Shown here piece by piece: positions 19,639-29,083 of a stretch of DNA of 64,000 nucleotides. The notes under the pieces are model-generated. The model searched no databases. It was not told the origin of the DNA and saw nothing but the letters and a program-made list of their open reading frames with translations. Both the position numbers and the translations under genes were made by a program. Each line of letters begins with the position of its first letter. Positions within the stretch are counted from its first letter, which is position 1. Origin of the DNA: Patescibacteria group bacterium (GTDB lineage Bacteria; Patescibacteriota; Patescibacteriia; 2-12-FULL-60-25). The stretch lies in contig JAVHLR010000001.1 of the NCBI GenBank assembly GCA_031082005.1, positions 687,251 through 751,250 on the forward strand. The letters run 5' to 3'.

Positions 19639-21300
19639 TTATTTCTTTCCTCTCGCCGCAGCCTTAATGAAACCTAAAAACAACGGATTGGGTCTGAAAG
19701 GACGCGAGGTCAACTCTGGATGGAATTGCGAAGCCATGAAGAATGGATGGTTCTTGAGCTCCATGATCTCGGCCAACTTATCATCCGGCGACATGCCGGA
19801 AAATACGACTCCTTCTGCCTCAAAATCAGATCGATATTCCGGATTAGCCTCATAACGATGACGATGACGCTCTCTGACGATCTCGGCATGATACAACTCT
19901 CGCGCCTTACTCCCCTTCTTAAGCACACAGGGATAATCTCCCAAGCGCATCGTACCGCCGTAATTCCTGTCCTCCATCTTCTTCTGTTGTTCGTCCATCA
20001 GATGTATCACTGGATGCAAAGTTTCCGGATTGATCTCCGTCGTATTCGCATCTTTCCATCCCAACACGTCCCTCGCGATTTCGACCAAGGCTAACTGCAT
20101 TCCGTAACACAACCCCAGATATGGGACTTTGTGTTCGCGAGCGTACTTGATCGCCATCAGTTTGCCCTCAATCCCACGCGAGCCAAAACCTCCAGGGATC
20201 AATATGCCGTCCAATCCTTTTAATGTCTTCGTGACCCCGGCCGAATTACGCTCAAAATCCTCGCTATTCAACCAGACGATCTCCGGTTTACGATGCTCGT
20301 GCCACGCAGCATGCTTGATCGCTTCCAGCACGGAAAGATACGCGTCAGTCAACGTAAAATCTCCAGTGGAGAAATATTTCCCTACCACGCCGATCTTGAC
20401 GGGTTTTGTCGAGGTCTTGATGCGCTGCACGATACTGCGCCACTGACGGCCGTCGGATTTAGTCTTTTTAAGCTTCAGTTTTTTGATGACTTCGTCCGCA
20501 GCGCCCTCTTCCTCCAGCCTCATAGGAACGGCATAAATCGATTCTACGTCCGGACATGCGATGACGTCCTGCGGCGCGACATTGCAGCTTACGCTCAATT
20601 TACGTTTACGCGGCGCATCGATCGGCACGGAAGACCGGCAGATGATCAAATCAGGCTGCAACCCGGCTGCATTCAACGAGCGAACCGCATACTGCGTCGG
20701 CTTGGTCTTCATCTCTCCGACGTTCCCTGGGACCGGGAGATAACTGACCAACGCAATCAAGACATCGCCCGGATGCTCCAACCGCATCATGCGGCAAGCT
20801 TCGAGATAAAGCAGATTCTGATATTCTCCGACCGTTCCGCCAATCTCCACCAGCGTCACATCAGCATCCGCAACTTTAGCCGCCTGCTTGATGCGTCCGA
20901 TTATCTCGAGTGGCACGTCCGGCACCCACTCGACCGTCTTCCCGCCGTAACCCATGGCACGCTCTCGATTGATGATGGTCTGGAACACGAGCCCCGACGT
21001 AATCGAGTTCTCTCGACCCAAGTCCTCGTCCAGAAAGCGTTCGTAGTTCCCCAAGTCCTGATCCGTCTCCAAGCCATCCTTAGTCACAAAAACCTCACCG
21101 TGTTCGGTGGGGTTCATGGTACCTGGATCGACATTCAGATACGGATCGATCTTGACGGCCGTGACGCGTAAACCGCGCGCTTTAAGCAGTGCTCCGAGCG
21201 AGGCCGTAGCCACTCCCTTGCCGACGCCGCTCATCACGCCGCCGGCAATAAATATAGTCGTCCTACGACGACTTTTCTTGTTCCGTAAAGTTTTCCCCAT
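19639..21300 (-). CDS. pyrG: CTP synthase
   Basis: FIAGGVMSGVGKGVATASLGALLKARGLRVTAVKIDPYLNVDPGTMNPTEHGEVFVTKDG; GATase PYLGLCYGMQLA; 553 aa. Confidence 0.98.
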   Translation of the reverse strand: MGKTLRNKKSRRRTTIFIAGGVMSGVGKGVATASLGALLKARGLRVTAVKIDPYLNVDPGTMNPTEHGEVFVTKDGLETDQDLGNYERFLDEDLGRENSITSGLVFQTIINRERAMGYGGKTVEWVPDVPLEIIGRIKQAAKVADADVTLVEIGGTVGEYQNLLYLEACRMMRLEHPGDVLIALVSYLPVPGNVGEMKTKPTQYAVRSLNAAGLQPDLIICRSSVPIDAPRKRKLSVSCNVAPQDVIACPDVESIYAVPMRLEEEGAADEVIKKLKLKKTKSDGRQWRSIVQRIKTSTKPVKIGVVGKYFSTGDFTLTDAYLSVLEAIKHAAWHEHRKPEIVWLNSEDFERNSAGVTKTLKGLDGILIPGGFGSRGIEGKLMAIKYAREHKVPYLGLCYGMQLALVEIARDVLGWKDANTTEINPETLHPVIHLMDEQQKKMEDRNYGGTMRLGDYPCVLKKGSKARELYHAEIVRERHRHRYEANPEYRSDFEAEGVVFSGMSPDDKLAEIMELKNHPFFMASQFHPELTSRPFRPNPLFLGFIKAAARGKK

Positions 21301-21354
21301 ACGGAATTGGATTATACACTATACGCGGCTAGAGATGAAAAACCGTAAACACCC

Positions 21355-21915
21355 TCACCCCCTCATCTGCGTCGTCTGGGCGATCGCCCTCAACGCGCGA
21401 GCCAAAAGTCTATCCAAATTCTTATATCCACTGATGGAGAAGACGTTCTGTGCCTTAACCCATCTTCCTTCGAAAATCGCCCCTTCCCCTGTCAGATGTT
21501 CTTTGGCGTTCGGAGGCGCTTCGAACAAAAAGATGTGCACCACTTTTTGGATCACTCCTTCCGCCCGTCGGAAACGGAAGGACGTGCGTCCCAGCGTCGC
21601 GACGTATCTCAAACCAGTCAGGCCCGTCTCTTCACGTATCTCGCGCACAGCCGTCTCGACCAGCGTTTCGCCTTCTTCCTGATGACCCTTAGGGAAAGTC
21701 CAACGCGAAAACGGATCTTTGATGAAAAAAATCTCGATCGATCCGTTGCGCCGCCTGAAGATTATCCCGCCTGCGGAAATTTCGTTATTTATCGCTTCCA
21801 GCGCACTATCACTCCCGACCCGATGCCTGGAGCCATGTCGCACATCTTGGACGCGTTTATTTCTGCGCGGTGAGTAGTTCGACGGCTTTGTCGAGCTGCG
21901 GGTCTCTGTCTGCAT
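21355..21915 (-). CDS. NUDIX hydrolase (start uncertain, overlaps upstream gene)
   Basis: Nudix box GHQEEGETLVETAVREIREETGL. Confidence 0.9.
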   Translation of the reverse strand: MQTETRSSTKPSNYSPRRNKRVQDVRHGSRHRVGSDSALEAINNEISAGGIIFRRRNGSIEIFFIKDPFSRWTFPKGHQEEGETLVETAVREIREETGLTGLRYVATLGRTSFRFRRAEGVIQKVVHIFLFEAPPNAKEHLTGEGAIFEGRWVKAQNVFSISGYKNLDRLLARALRAIAQTTQMRG

Positions 21916-23146
21916 GATAGTCTTCCTGGGTCATTTCCACGACAAAGTCGGGATCGATGCCAAGTTTATCGATTAATCTTCCGTGCGGAGTGAGCCATTC
22001 AGCTATCGTTATCTTGACCGCACTACCGTCTGCGAAATCCATGTAATCCTGGACTGAACCTTTACCGTAGGTCTTCGTACCTACGAGTTTGGCGAGCGCA
22101 TAATCCTGTAAAGCTCCTGCCACGATCTCTGAAGCCGAGGCTGAACCTTCGTTGACCAAAACGACCGTCGGCAACTGGCGCAACAAACCGCTAGCCGTGC
22201 CGTGGTACTGGTCGACGACTTTGCCCTGCCTACGTTCTTTGACGACGACTTGATTACCGGCCCATTCGCCAGCCACGCTGATCGAACTCTCCAGATAGCC
22301 TCCCGGATTATTACGTAAATCCAAGATTATCCCCTTCACGCCCTTCGCCGTCACCTCGTCAGCGGCCTGTTCCATGAGACCCGAGGTGTCTTGGTTGAAA
22401 CTCGAAATTTCGATGACAGCGATTCCGTCATCGCGATATTCCACGCGCACGCTCTTGACTACGATGACGTCGCGGACAATCTTGATCTCTTCAGTATAAG
22501 GCGTCTTCTTTTCGTTCCCCTTGCTGTCTTTTTCCACCTTGTATCTGCCGACAGTCAGCACGACTTCCGTCCCTTTGTCTCCACGAATCAAGGAAACCGC
22601 CTTCTCGACCGGCATTCCGGTCGTATCTTCTGAGTCAATCTTCAGTATGAAATCGCCTGCCTTCAGACCGGCTTTTTCCGCAGGCGTATCAGGCAACGGC
22701 GAAATCACTTGTAGTTGGTCATCTTTGATGCCGATTTCCGCACCAATACCTTCGAATTTTCCCTGTAACGACTGGCTAAACTCATTCGCAGTGATCGGTT
22801 CAAGGAACACGGTGTACGGATCCTCAAGAGAATCCGCCAAGCCCTTCATCGCGCCGTACATCATCTTGCGCTCGTCCAAGGGCTTCTTGTAGTAATTATC
22901 CTTCAGCTTTTTCCACAAATCCCAGAATTGCTTGAAATCCGTACCCAATTGCAAATCGCCCGGCGGAACCGATCCGACGCCCGAGATGCTGGCGACTGTA
23001 CCCGAAACCGCGGCTCCGTCCTGGGCCGCCATCAGATTCTGTGGTCTCCCGACGGCAAAGCCCGCCCAAAACGCCAAAACCACCGTGACGGAGACGCCCA
23101 AAGCCCAAACTACCCTTTTTACGCTCGAATTATTTTGGAGTTGCAT
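21857..23146 (-). CDS. S41 family carboxyl-terminal processing peptidase
   Basis: TM, PDZ domain (GIGAEIGIKDDQLQVISPLPDTPAEKAGLKAGDFILKID), catalytic GSASASEIVAGALQDY...GTKTYGKGSVQ. Confidence 0.95.
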   Translation of the reverse strand: MQLQNNSSVKRVVWALGVSVTVVLAFWAGFAVGRPQNLMAAQDGAAVSGTVASISGVGSVPPGDLQLGTDFKQFWDLWKKLKDNYYKKPLDERKMMYGAMKGLADSLEDPYTVFLEPITANEFSQSLQGKFEGIGAEIGIKDDQLQVISPLPDTPAEKAGLKAGDFILKIDSEDTTGMPVEKAVSLIRGDKGTEVVLTVGRYKVEKDSKGNEKKTPYTEEIKIVRDVIVVKSVRVEYRDDGIAVIEISSFNQDTSGLMEQAADEVTAKGVKGIILDLRNNPGGYLESSISVAGEWAGNQVVVKERRQGKVVDQYHGTASGLLRQLPTVVLVNEGSASASEIVAGALQDYALAKLVGTKTYGKGSVQDYMDFADGSAVKITIAEWLTPHGRLIDKLGIDPDFVVEMTQEDYHADRDPQLDKAVELLTAQK

Positions 23147-23153
23147 GTTAACG

Positions 23154-23182
23154 ATAATAAGATGATAATCTACCCTAGTCAA
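23154..23182 (-). promoter_or_regulatory. Sigma70-type promoter of the S41 peptidase gene, apparently leaderless
   Basis: Minus strand: TTGACT-17 nt-TATTAT, 7 nt before the ATG at 23146. Confidence 0.8.
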
Positions 23183-23187
23183 TCGTT

Positions 23188-24486
23188 ATGCATAAAGCGC
23201 CATTTCATCGCAGGATTCTGCCCCTGATATTTTTCGTCGCCTTCATCGCCGTAGCTCCGACGATACTTTTTTATACCTCCGGATACCGCTGGAACCCGAA
23301 AAAGGGCAAAGTCGAAAGAAACGGCACCGTCATAATCGATTCAGTCCCGACTGATGCGACAATCTATGTCGACGATCGTCCATTAGACAAGACCACACCC
23401 TTCACCATCCAAGACATGGCGCCAGGCACGCACCAATTCAGGATCGAACGCTCTGGCTATACCTCGTGGTCAAAATCGCTGGACGTATATCCGGAAAAAG
23501 TCACTTTCGCCAATTCAGTCTATCTATGGAAACAGTCTGAACCGCAATTCACCCTTAACACTCCTGCAAAACACGACTCGATCAGTCCTGATGGGACTAG
23601 GTTGGTCCTGGTGGACAACACGCATCCCTCGAGCACCAATATCGTCATCCTCACGACAAATGACATGAGACGACAGGATGTCGAGATAGATAATCCTATC
23701 CCGGACGATGTCACGTTTGAATGGTCGGACAACTCACGCTATGCGGTGATCCGGACGGTGGACGAGAACAAAGCCTGGCTCATAGATTCATTCGCCCAGC
23801 ACGAACCGCTGTCCTTGCCCGACGGTTTCTTCCGTTGGGAAGGCAATCAGCTCATCGGCATCGATCGAGGCGTCCAGACGACGTTGCGGACCAGCGATTA
23901 TTCGCTGGAAAAGACGCCGTTGGAAAAACCCATTGCAGATGCTTCCGATACGGCCGACCTGAAGACGACAACCGATACCTCCGCCCTGCTTTATACGACC
24001 GTCAAAGATCCCAACCGCGCGCTGCTTTTGCCTTCCGGCGACTGGCGATTTTACGCTTCGCTGAACAATTACGTACTGTTGAACGACGGCTGGGATTGGT
24101 TATCCCTGCAGCCCGAGAACAATCCGCCGCAATATCGAAAAATCACCGGTGACTACCCCCGCCTGCTGGTCAACAAAAAAATCAACCACTATCTCTTCGT
24201 CAACGGAACCGAGATGCTGATATGGAACCCGCTCGCAGAACCCGATCTGATCCTGCGCCAAAGCGATCGCATATTGGATGCCGCCTGGCACGCCACGGGC
24301 GACAACATATTCTACGCGACGGAAAAAGACGTACGCGTCATCAACCTCGACCCGCGAGATGGACGGGAAATCTCCACGCTGGCTTCTTTCGACAAGATCA
24401 ACGATTCGGCTTACTACGATGGAAAAATATTCATCCTCGCAACACGGGGTGACCAATCAGGCCTATGGACCTTAAGCGTAGAATGA
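23188..24486 (+). CDS. PEGA domain-containing protein
   Basis: N-terminal TM then GTVIIDSVPTDATIYVDDRPLDKTTPFTIQDMAPGTHQFRIERSGYTSWSKSLDVYP. Confidence 0.88.
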   Translation: MHKAPFHRRILPLIFFVAFIAVAPTILFYTSGYRWNPKKGKVERNGTVIIDSVPTDATIYVDDRPLDKTTPFTIQDMAPGTHQFRIERSGYTSWSKSLDVYPEKVTFANSVYLWKQSEPQFTLNTPAKHDSISPDGTRLVLVDNTHPSSTNIVILTTNDMRRQDVEIDNPIPDDVTFEWSDNSRYAVIRTVDENKAWLIDSFAQHEPLSLPDGFFRWEGNQLIGIDRGVQTTLRTSDYSLEKTPLEKPIADASDTADLKTTTDTSALLYTTVKDPNRALLLPSGDWRFYASLNNYVLLNDGWDWLSLQPENNPPQYRKITGDYPRLLVNKKINHYLFVNGTEMLIWNPLAEPDLILRQSDRILDAAWHATGDNIFYATEKDVRVINLDPRDGREISTLASFDKINDSAYYDGKIFILATRGDQSGLWTLSVE

Positions 24487-25145
24487 GCGGGTCTGACGAT
24501 CAGGTCATCGTCGACAAGACCGTAGTATTCGTCAAAAACCAACTCAAAAACGCCGAGGGCGGCCACGATTGGTGGCATATCCAGCGCGTCTGGACGACGT
24601 CCAAAGCTATCGCTGCGCAAGAAAAAGCAGACGATCTCATCGTCGAACTTGGAGCGCTCCTGCACGACATCGCTGACTCGAAATTCCATGCTGGCGACGA
24701 AGACATCGGTCCACGAACGGCACGAAACTTTCTTGCAGACCTCGGAGTCGACGAAAAAATCATTGAACACGTCGGGCTGATCGTCGCCAACATCTCTTTC
24801 AAGGGCAGAAAACACGAACAAACCTTCAGATCCCCGGAGCTGGATGTGATACAGGATGCCGACAGATTGGACGCGATGGGTGCCATCGGCATCGCGCGCG
24901 CCTTCAACTATGGCGGTCACGTAGGGCGCGAGTTATACAATCCCGAAATCAAACCTAACCTCGAGATGACCAAAGAGGAATACAAAAAAGCCGACGCGCC
25001 GACGCTCAACCATTTCTACGAAAAGCTTCTGTTGCTCAAAGACAGGATGAACACCCAAACAGGTAAAAAGTTGGCTGAAAGGCGCCACATGTTCATGGAA
25101 AGATATCTCGAACAATTCTATTCGGAGTGGGAAGGCAAAAATTAA
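24483..25145 (+). CDS. HD domain phosphohydrolase
   Basis: HDWWHIQRVW ... GALLHDIADSKFH ... VIQDADRLDAMGAIGIARAF. Confidence 0.92.
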   Translation: MSGSDDQVIVDKTVVFVKNQLKNAEGGHDWWHIQRVWTTSKAIAAQEKADDLIVELGALLHDIADSKFHAGDEDIGPRTARNFLADLGVDEKIIEHVGLIVANISFKGRKHEQTFRSPELDVIQDADRLDAMGAIGIARAFNYGGHVGRELYNPEIKPNLEMTKEEYKKADAPTLNHFYEKLLLLKDRMNTQTGKKLAERRHMFMERYLEQFYSEWEGKN

Positions 25146-25149
25146 TCGT

Positions 25150-25557
25150 TCAACCAAGATCCTGCCTGATCCGTTCCGCCACAGTTTCCGCCTCACCCGG
25201 CGCGTATTCCTTGCCCGGCCAATGTTTCAGTCCATCATCGACCGTACGCGGCACGACGTGCAGATGCGTGTGCGGAATCACCTGACCCGCGACTGATCCA
25301 TTATTCATCTCTAGGTTAATCCCAGCCGCTCCGCCCTTGGTCAGCGCCTGCGCAATTTTTTTCGCCAATTTGATTATCGACCCCACATCCTCTTCCGGCG
25401 CGTCCATCAAATTCGTGCTGTGTCTCTTGGGCGTAATAAGCACATGCCCCGGATTCACGGGGTTGATGTCAAGAAATGCATAAAGCCGTTCGTCCTCGTA
25501 TACCGGAGTCGATGGGATCTCTTTGCTGACTATCTTGCAGAATAAACAATCATCCAT
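25150..25557 (-). CDS. HIT family hydrolase
   Basis: DCLFCKIVSKEIPSTPVYEDERLYAFLDINPVNPGHVLITPKRH ... GQVIPHTHLHVVPR. Confidence 0.96.
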   Translation of the reverse strand: MDDCLFCKIVSKEIPSTPVYEDERLYAFLDINPVNPGHVLITPKRHSTNLMDAPEEDVGSIIKLAKKIAQALTKGGAAGINLEMNNGSVAGQVIPHTHLHVVPRTVDDGLKHWPGKEYAPGEAETVAERIRQDLG

Positions 25558-25616
25558 ATTTTTCTATTAGATCGTCCTGATGTATCGCAGGACCAAGAAA
25601 TTATTTTCGTCCGTAT

Positions 25617-25643
25617 GTCATCCCGGGCTTGACCCGGGATCTG
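25617..25643. repeat. REP-like palindrome (GTCATCCCGGGCTTGACCCGGGATCTG)
   Basis: ATCCCGGG-CTTGA-CCCGGGAT 8-bp perfect stem inside the GTCATCCCGGGCTTGACCCGGGATC repeat motif. Confidence 0.75.
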
Positions 25644-25992
25644 ATATTTTCCTGAAAAGCACTAGACTCGCCGATCCGACCGCGATCGCCAAAAGCAAAC
25701 CAGGTGTACCGACATCTACTTTGGCGTATACGTAACAACCAAGCAAGCCGGCGATGATGACGACCAAGGCGTTCACGATCACGTTCGACGTCGCATGGAT
25801 GCGCGGCAACAATACGCCCAAAACCAAAAGAAAAAGGACTACCAAAGCAAAGAACGGTAAATTGACGAACGGCGCCACGAACCCTGGCACGAACTTATCC
25901 ATCGCCGCCCACGCAAAGCAAACGAAAGCCGAGGCTAATGCTATTTGTCTGAATAATCGCTCGACAATCTCCAGCGGCGTCATAGTCGTCAA
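25618..25992 (-). CDS. Hypothetical membrane protein whose C-terminus is encoded by a REP-like palindrome
   Basis: Hydrophobic segments; terminal ...SDPGSSPG* is read from the palindrome at 25617-25643. Confidence 0.65.
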   Translation of the reverse strand: MTTMTPLEIVERLFRQIALASAFVCFAWAAMDKFVPGFVAPFVNLPFFALVVLFLLVLGVLLPRIHATSNVIVNALVVIIAGLLGCYVYAKVDVGTPGLLLAIAVGSASLVLFRKISDPGSSPG

Positions 25993-27440
25993 AATCTATG
26001 CCAAGCGTTCGCCGCCTCGCGTCTTAATATTCCGAACCAATCCTGCATATCCACGGCCTCACGCTTATACTTCAGAGTAATTTTACGTACATAAACCGCA
26101 CCGGAACGCGACATTATGCCCGGTGCCGACAGCACGAACCTCAACTTCTCCATATTCGGGTTCAAGCCAAAACTAAAACGCGATTTCATCCAACCCTCCT
26201 GCAGCTGCTCTGGTTTTACATAGTCAGTGAGTACGGCTCTGACGCCTTCCGCCTCCAGTTGCGTCGAATCGTTGAATCTACGGGGCTGCGGTTCGAAATA
26301 GCTTTCTGACGTAAAAGCGAAATAACCGTCAGCAACGATCCTGACATCGCCCAGCGGCGCCTTTAACGCAGCCAGACCTTTATCAACCGCATCGCGATTC
26401 GCCCTCACGGTCGTATGCGTCCGCTTCAGGGCGACTGATTTGTTACCGAATGAAATCGTCTGCAGACCCTCTTTGTGGAACGTCTCCGCGACGATATGAC
26501 GCGAATTCGTCCAGGCTAAACCCGCCTGCGTCGCAGTTGCGAATCCGACCACGTCTCCGAAGTTCAGCCGCGGTCCGACGACCCAGTGCTTCGCCGTCGT
26601 GTTGACGTTCCGGATGAACACGTCATCGCTCGAGACGACCGCGACACGATAGACGCAATGCTTCGGATCCGGGATCGAAATTGTATGCTTGAATTCTTTC
26701 CCCATCCTGACGTCCCGACTGCCCGAAGCGCCCACGGCATCCTGGGCTATCTCCTCACCCCCGCAAAAAATCCTGAAACCCACGGTATCATTGCCTTTAT
26801 CGCGGTTCGCGGCTTGCAGGCTGAAGACCGTCTTGAATGGCTTCGTAGGTACGAAATAAAAATCATGCGCCCCACGCAGGGAAATTCTCGTATCCTTCGC
26901 TTCACCCGCTGGACCATCAAAGACCTCGGGCGAAACGCTGCTTGCATTCCAGACGGCCAGCGACGAAACATCCTGTTTATTCAATACATTTGTCGCGTTA
27001 TTGAAAACAAAAGCAGAAAGTGGTTTTTCGATTTTCACCCAACGAGAGTCATCCAATTCGGATGAATACATGGGGTGCATCTCCAATTGCTGCCCAGCAG
27101 CATCGCGCGCCAAACCGAAATCAAGCAAAGGCTGGCGTATCGGCATGTATTCGATCTCGATCTCAACGGTCTGGTATGGCCCTGGTACGGCCGCAGTGAA
27201 ATAAACAGGGTCATCGATGACAGCCTGTCCCACCCAACCGTCGTTCTGTTTGCCTGGTTGCGTAGTCCGCTCGCTTGGTAAAAACGGATTGATCCAAGCA
27301 CTACCGCTGCCCAAATCCGTCTGGACCACGAAAACACCTGACGGCGGAAAGCGCATTACTATAGGCCAAAAAACCAAAAGCACCGCAGCTATCCACGGTA
27401 AAAAAATCAGGGTGTAGGCCAACGGTTTAGGTAAAATCAC
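25989..27440 (-). CDS. Hypothetical membrane-anchored extracytoplasmic protein
   Basis: N-terminal TM, 483 aa; ATGA overlap with upstream gene. Confidence 0.7.
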   Translation of the reverse strand: MILPKPLAYTLIFLPWIAAVLLVFWPIVMRFPPSGVFVVQTDLGSGSAWINPFLPSERTTQPGKQNDGWVGQAVIDDPVYFTAAVPGPYQTVEIEIEYMPIRQPLLDFGLARDAAGQQLEMHPMYSSELDDSRWVKIEKPLSAFVFNNATNVLNKQDVSSLAVWNASSVSPEVFDGPAGEAKDTRISLRGAHDFYFVPTKPFKTVFSLQAANRDKGNDTVGFRIFCGGEEIAQDAVGASGSRDVRMGKEFKHTISIPDPKHCVYRVAVVSSDDVFIRNVNTTAKHWVVGPRLNFGDVVGFATATQAGLAWTNSRHIVAETFHKEGLQTISFGNKSVALKRTHTTVRANRDAVDKGLAALKAPLGDVRIVADGYFAFTSESYFEPQPRRFNDSTQLEAEGVRAVLTDYVKPEQLQEGWMKSRFSFGLNPNMEKLRFVLSAPGIMSRSGAVYVRKITLKYKREAVDMQDWFGILRREAANAWHRF

Positions 27441-28999
27441 AATCTTATTTCGTAAAGCGTCTGGTTATCGCTGCTCAACAAGGGCGTCAGACTGAAGCCA
27501 CGTTCCAGCCATTTGCCCAGGCCTACTTCATCTTGCGTAGTCAAGAAAATCATCACCCTCTCCTGCGCCACCAACTCCTTTATTCTATCATCATCAGGCA
27601 AAGGACTAGCGGCGCTGAATTGGGGAAAGAATATCTTATCGCTCCGTTCGGATAAAACAGCTACATAATCACCCCCGACAGCTTGCGCACTCGATCGGAT
27701 ATCCGCATAGCGCAGAAGTTCCCGGCTGGATATGACGACACCCTCCCCATCCTGGTACAAACCCAAATACGTTCCGTAAATCGACAAACCGACGAGCGAC
27801 GGGATGATGACTAACAATCCGGATATCCGACCAAGTTTTTTCTGGATCGCAGATATCGTCGCCGCGACCGACAAGGCGAACAAGGGGGTAAGCGGCAAAA
27901 AATAACGCAAAAACGAGTTCCCTATCGACGCTATGTTTACACCCACATGATCCTGATACAACGCCTGACCATACAGCAGCGTCAGGATTGACGCCGTCGC
28001 AATACCCGCTCCACCCAGTATCTGCGTCGTCCGATCCCTCCGGCCGACAAACAAAGTAAGGACGGTAGCCACAAGCCACGGCCAATACATGCCCAACAGA
28101 TATGCCCTAAAATTCGCCAAGACAGCCCTCGGATGCAATCCAAAGGGCAACAGGTTCTGGCTCACTTCGGCTGCGTTGCTCGGTTGCGGAGCTAAAACAG
28201 TATCGCGCAGGTTATATCCGATGGACCAGAAGCTTCCGTAAGTCTTGTACGCCATCCAAGCCGATATCATCGGAAGGACTGATACCGCCAAAATAAAAAC
28301 GCAACTTTTCAGTAACTTCTTATCTATTTTTTTTATCGCTCTTTGCCTGATGATCAAAACCGCACACAACCAAACCAATATCCACACAGCCTCGACGGGT
28401 CTTATAGCACAAGCCGTGCCGACAGCCACACCGGACAAACCGATGCATACGACACGCAACCATTCAGCGATTTGCCGTTCCTCGTCCGACGCAAACCAAA
28501 TCAAGAAAGTCGCCCAGACCATGAGAGAGACGGCTACTAAATTCGGAAAAAGACCGCGGTTCGCATAAAGAATCACGGTCGGGAACGTTAGCCAAGCTAA
28601 TATTGCCGAGACCTGTGCCGCCTGACCCAATTTTTTCGTGGCGCACCAAAGAGGTATCGTCGCCGAAAGCGCCAGCAGAGGGGTAAACCACAGCATCCCG
28701 AACTGACCTAAGAGCAAAAAAACGAAAGCCATGATCAGCGGTAAACCCAAAAAACCAACTGGCACCATGTATCCGCCCTGTGAAACAAAACTCCGCGGGT
28801 GCACCCAGGGACAAAGATCCAATAAACGGTCCTTTATCTTCATCGTCCCTTGTCCGGCCAGCGTTTTCGCACTGACTGCCACTGCCGTCTCATCCGGACT
28901 CATGTAGACATCCAAAAAAAGACGCGGAATCACGCTGAATAAAGTTATCCCCAGTGCAAAAATCCCTAAATAAACAATGACTTTCCCGGATCTTGTCAT
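27437..28999 (-). CDS. Multi-spanning membrane protein, GT39/ArnT-like architecture
   Basis: About ten TM segments; early acidic motif in first loop (LFLDVYMSPDETAVAVSAKTL). Confidence 0.65.
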   Translation of the reverse strand: MTRSGKVIVYLGIFALGITLFSVIPRLFLDVYMSPDETAVAVSAKTLAGQGTMKIKDRLLDLCPWVHPRSFVSQGGYMVPVGFLGLPLIMAFVFLLLGQFGMLWFTPLLALSATIPLWCATKKLGQAAQVSAILAWLTFPTVILYANRGLFPNLVAVSLMVWATFLIWFASDEERQIAEWLRVVCIGLSGVAVGTACAIRPVEAVWILVWLCAVLIIRQRAIKKIDKKLLKSCVFILAVSVLPMISAWMAYKTYGSFWSIGYNLRDTVLAPQPSNAAEVSQNLLPFGLHPRAVLANFRAYLLGMYWPWLVATVLTLFVGRRDRTTQILGGAGIATASILTLLYGQALYQDHVGVNIASIGNSFLRYFLPLTPLFALSVAATISAIQKKLGRISGLLVIIPSLVGLSIYGTYLGLYQDGEGVVISSRELLRYADIRSSAQAVGGDYVAVLSERSDKIFFPQFSAASPLPDDDRIKELVAQERVMIFLTTQDEVGLGKWLERGFSLTPLLSSDNQTLYEIRL

Positions 29000-29005
29000 A
29001 CCATA

Positions 29006-29077
29006 ATCTTAGCACGATTTTTGCGCTACGCACCACCACCCCTTCAACTATCGCCGAGGCAAAAATTGTGCTACCGT
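29006..29077. promoter_or_regulatory. Symmetric divergent promoter region with 15-nt inverted repeat
   Basis: TAGCACGATTTTTGC (29010-29024) and GCAAAAATTGTGCTA (29059-29073), 14/15 complementary; each arm ends in an extended -10 (TGC TAAGAT / TGC TACCGT) exactly 6 nt from a divergent start codon. Confidence 0.6.
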
Positions 29078-29083
29078 AATCAT

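Noticed and set aside
20293-21171. 292-aa plus-strand ORF antisense to pyrG
   Set aside because: Arises from codon bias of pyrG on the opposite strand; no recognisable motifs
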